Below, in pieces: positions 64,000 to 64,000 of a stretch of 64,000 nucleotides of DNA; the stretch's first letter is position 1; each line of letters opens with the position of its first letter. Position numbers and translations under genes: made by a program. The notes beneath the pieces are model-generated. The model was given only the letters and a program-made list of their open reading frames with translations. It ran no database searches and was not told the origin of the DNA. The stretch is from Oxydemutator sp963693105 (GTDB taxonomy: Bacteria > Pseudomonadota > Gammaproteobacteria > Poriferisulfidales > Oxydemutatoraceae), in assembly GCA_963693105.1 (NCBI GenBank), contig OY843752.1, positions 1,116,001-1,180,000 on the forward strand, written 5' to 3'.

Positions 64000-64000
64000 T

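Overview
The window is GC-rich, densely coded chromosomal DNA from a Gram-negative bacterium, most likely a gammaproteobacterium. The evidence is the block order rpsB-tsf-pyrH-frr-uppS-cdsA-dxr...rseP-bamA-skp-lpxD-fabZ-lpxA, the lepB-rnc-era-recO-pdxJ-acpS operon, the lipid A and LPS-transport genes (lptABC, kdsD, lpxA, lpxD), BamA, MlaA and a Vibrio/Shewanella-style TonB2 cluster. I cannot name an order or genus. Several conserved clusters are broken or thinned: lptCAB lies away from kdsD, glnD/dapC are missing between map and dapD, and the rRNA genes are split. Many genes overlap by 4 nt (ATGA/GTGA), so long polycistronic units are likely.

Layout. 1-3.2 kb: a 2Fe-2S/flavin reductase-like protein and oligopeptidase B. 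3.2-6.7 kb (minus): pyrC-rnt-lptC-lptA-lptB. 6.7-9.4 kb: argG, mlaA, folE. 9.4-10.1 kb: remains of a molybdopterin oxidoreductase gene and of a ferredoxin-type gene, then tRNA-Arg. 10.1-15.0 kb: TonB2 operon (DUF3450 protein, TtpC-like, ExbB, ExbD, TonB, TPR protein). 15.0-19.9 kb (minus, tail-to-tail with TonB2): an unusual four-gene operon with a MotA/ExbB-like channel, two different ExbD/MotB-like proteins and a double formylglycine-generating-enzyme-fold protein. 20.0-23.9 kb: MBL-fold protein, orphan lipoprotein, msrA, kdsD and a Na+/Ca2+ exchanger. 23.9-27.5 kb: promoter, tRNA-Ile, tRNA-Ala, three 33-bp hairpin repeats, 23S rRNA and terminator, with no 16S in front and no 5S behind. 27.5-30.4 kb: SRPBCC protein and a TonB-dependent receptor. 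30.4-36.7 kb: promoter, tiny membrane ORF and 5S rRNA, running into lepB-rnc-era-recO-pdxJ-acpS-cysM-exonuclease. 36.7-39.5 kb (minus): map, dapD, dapE. 39.5-53.7 kb: translation, isoprenoid, phospholipid and outer-membrane biogenesis genes, with cdd-deoA inserted between dxr and rseP. 53.7-62 kb: tRNA-Ala(GGC) and a giant (~2650 aa) exported Calx-beta-like repeat protein. 62-64 kb: a membrane-anchored orphan and an MFS transporter.

Two things deserve most attention. One is the 15.0-19.9 kb operon, which looks like a proton-driven stator complex with two non-identical rod proteins (TM acidic residue Glu20 in one, Asp20 in the other) and a catalytically dead twin FGE-fold partner. That combination resembles the GldK plus GldL/M arrangement of the type IX secretion motor. 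The other is the split rRNA operon, whose 23S and 5S units carry separate promoters of the same design. All boundaries and families come from reading the sequence; no database search was possible.
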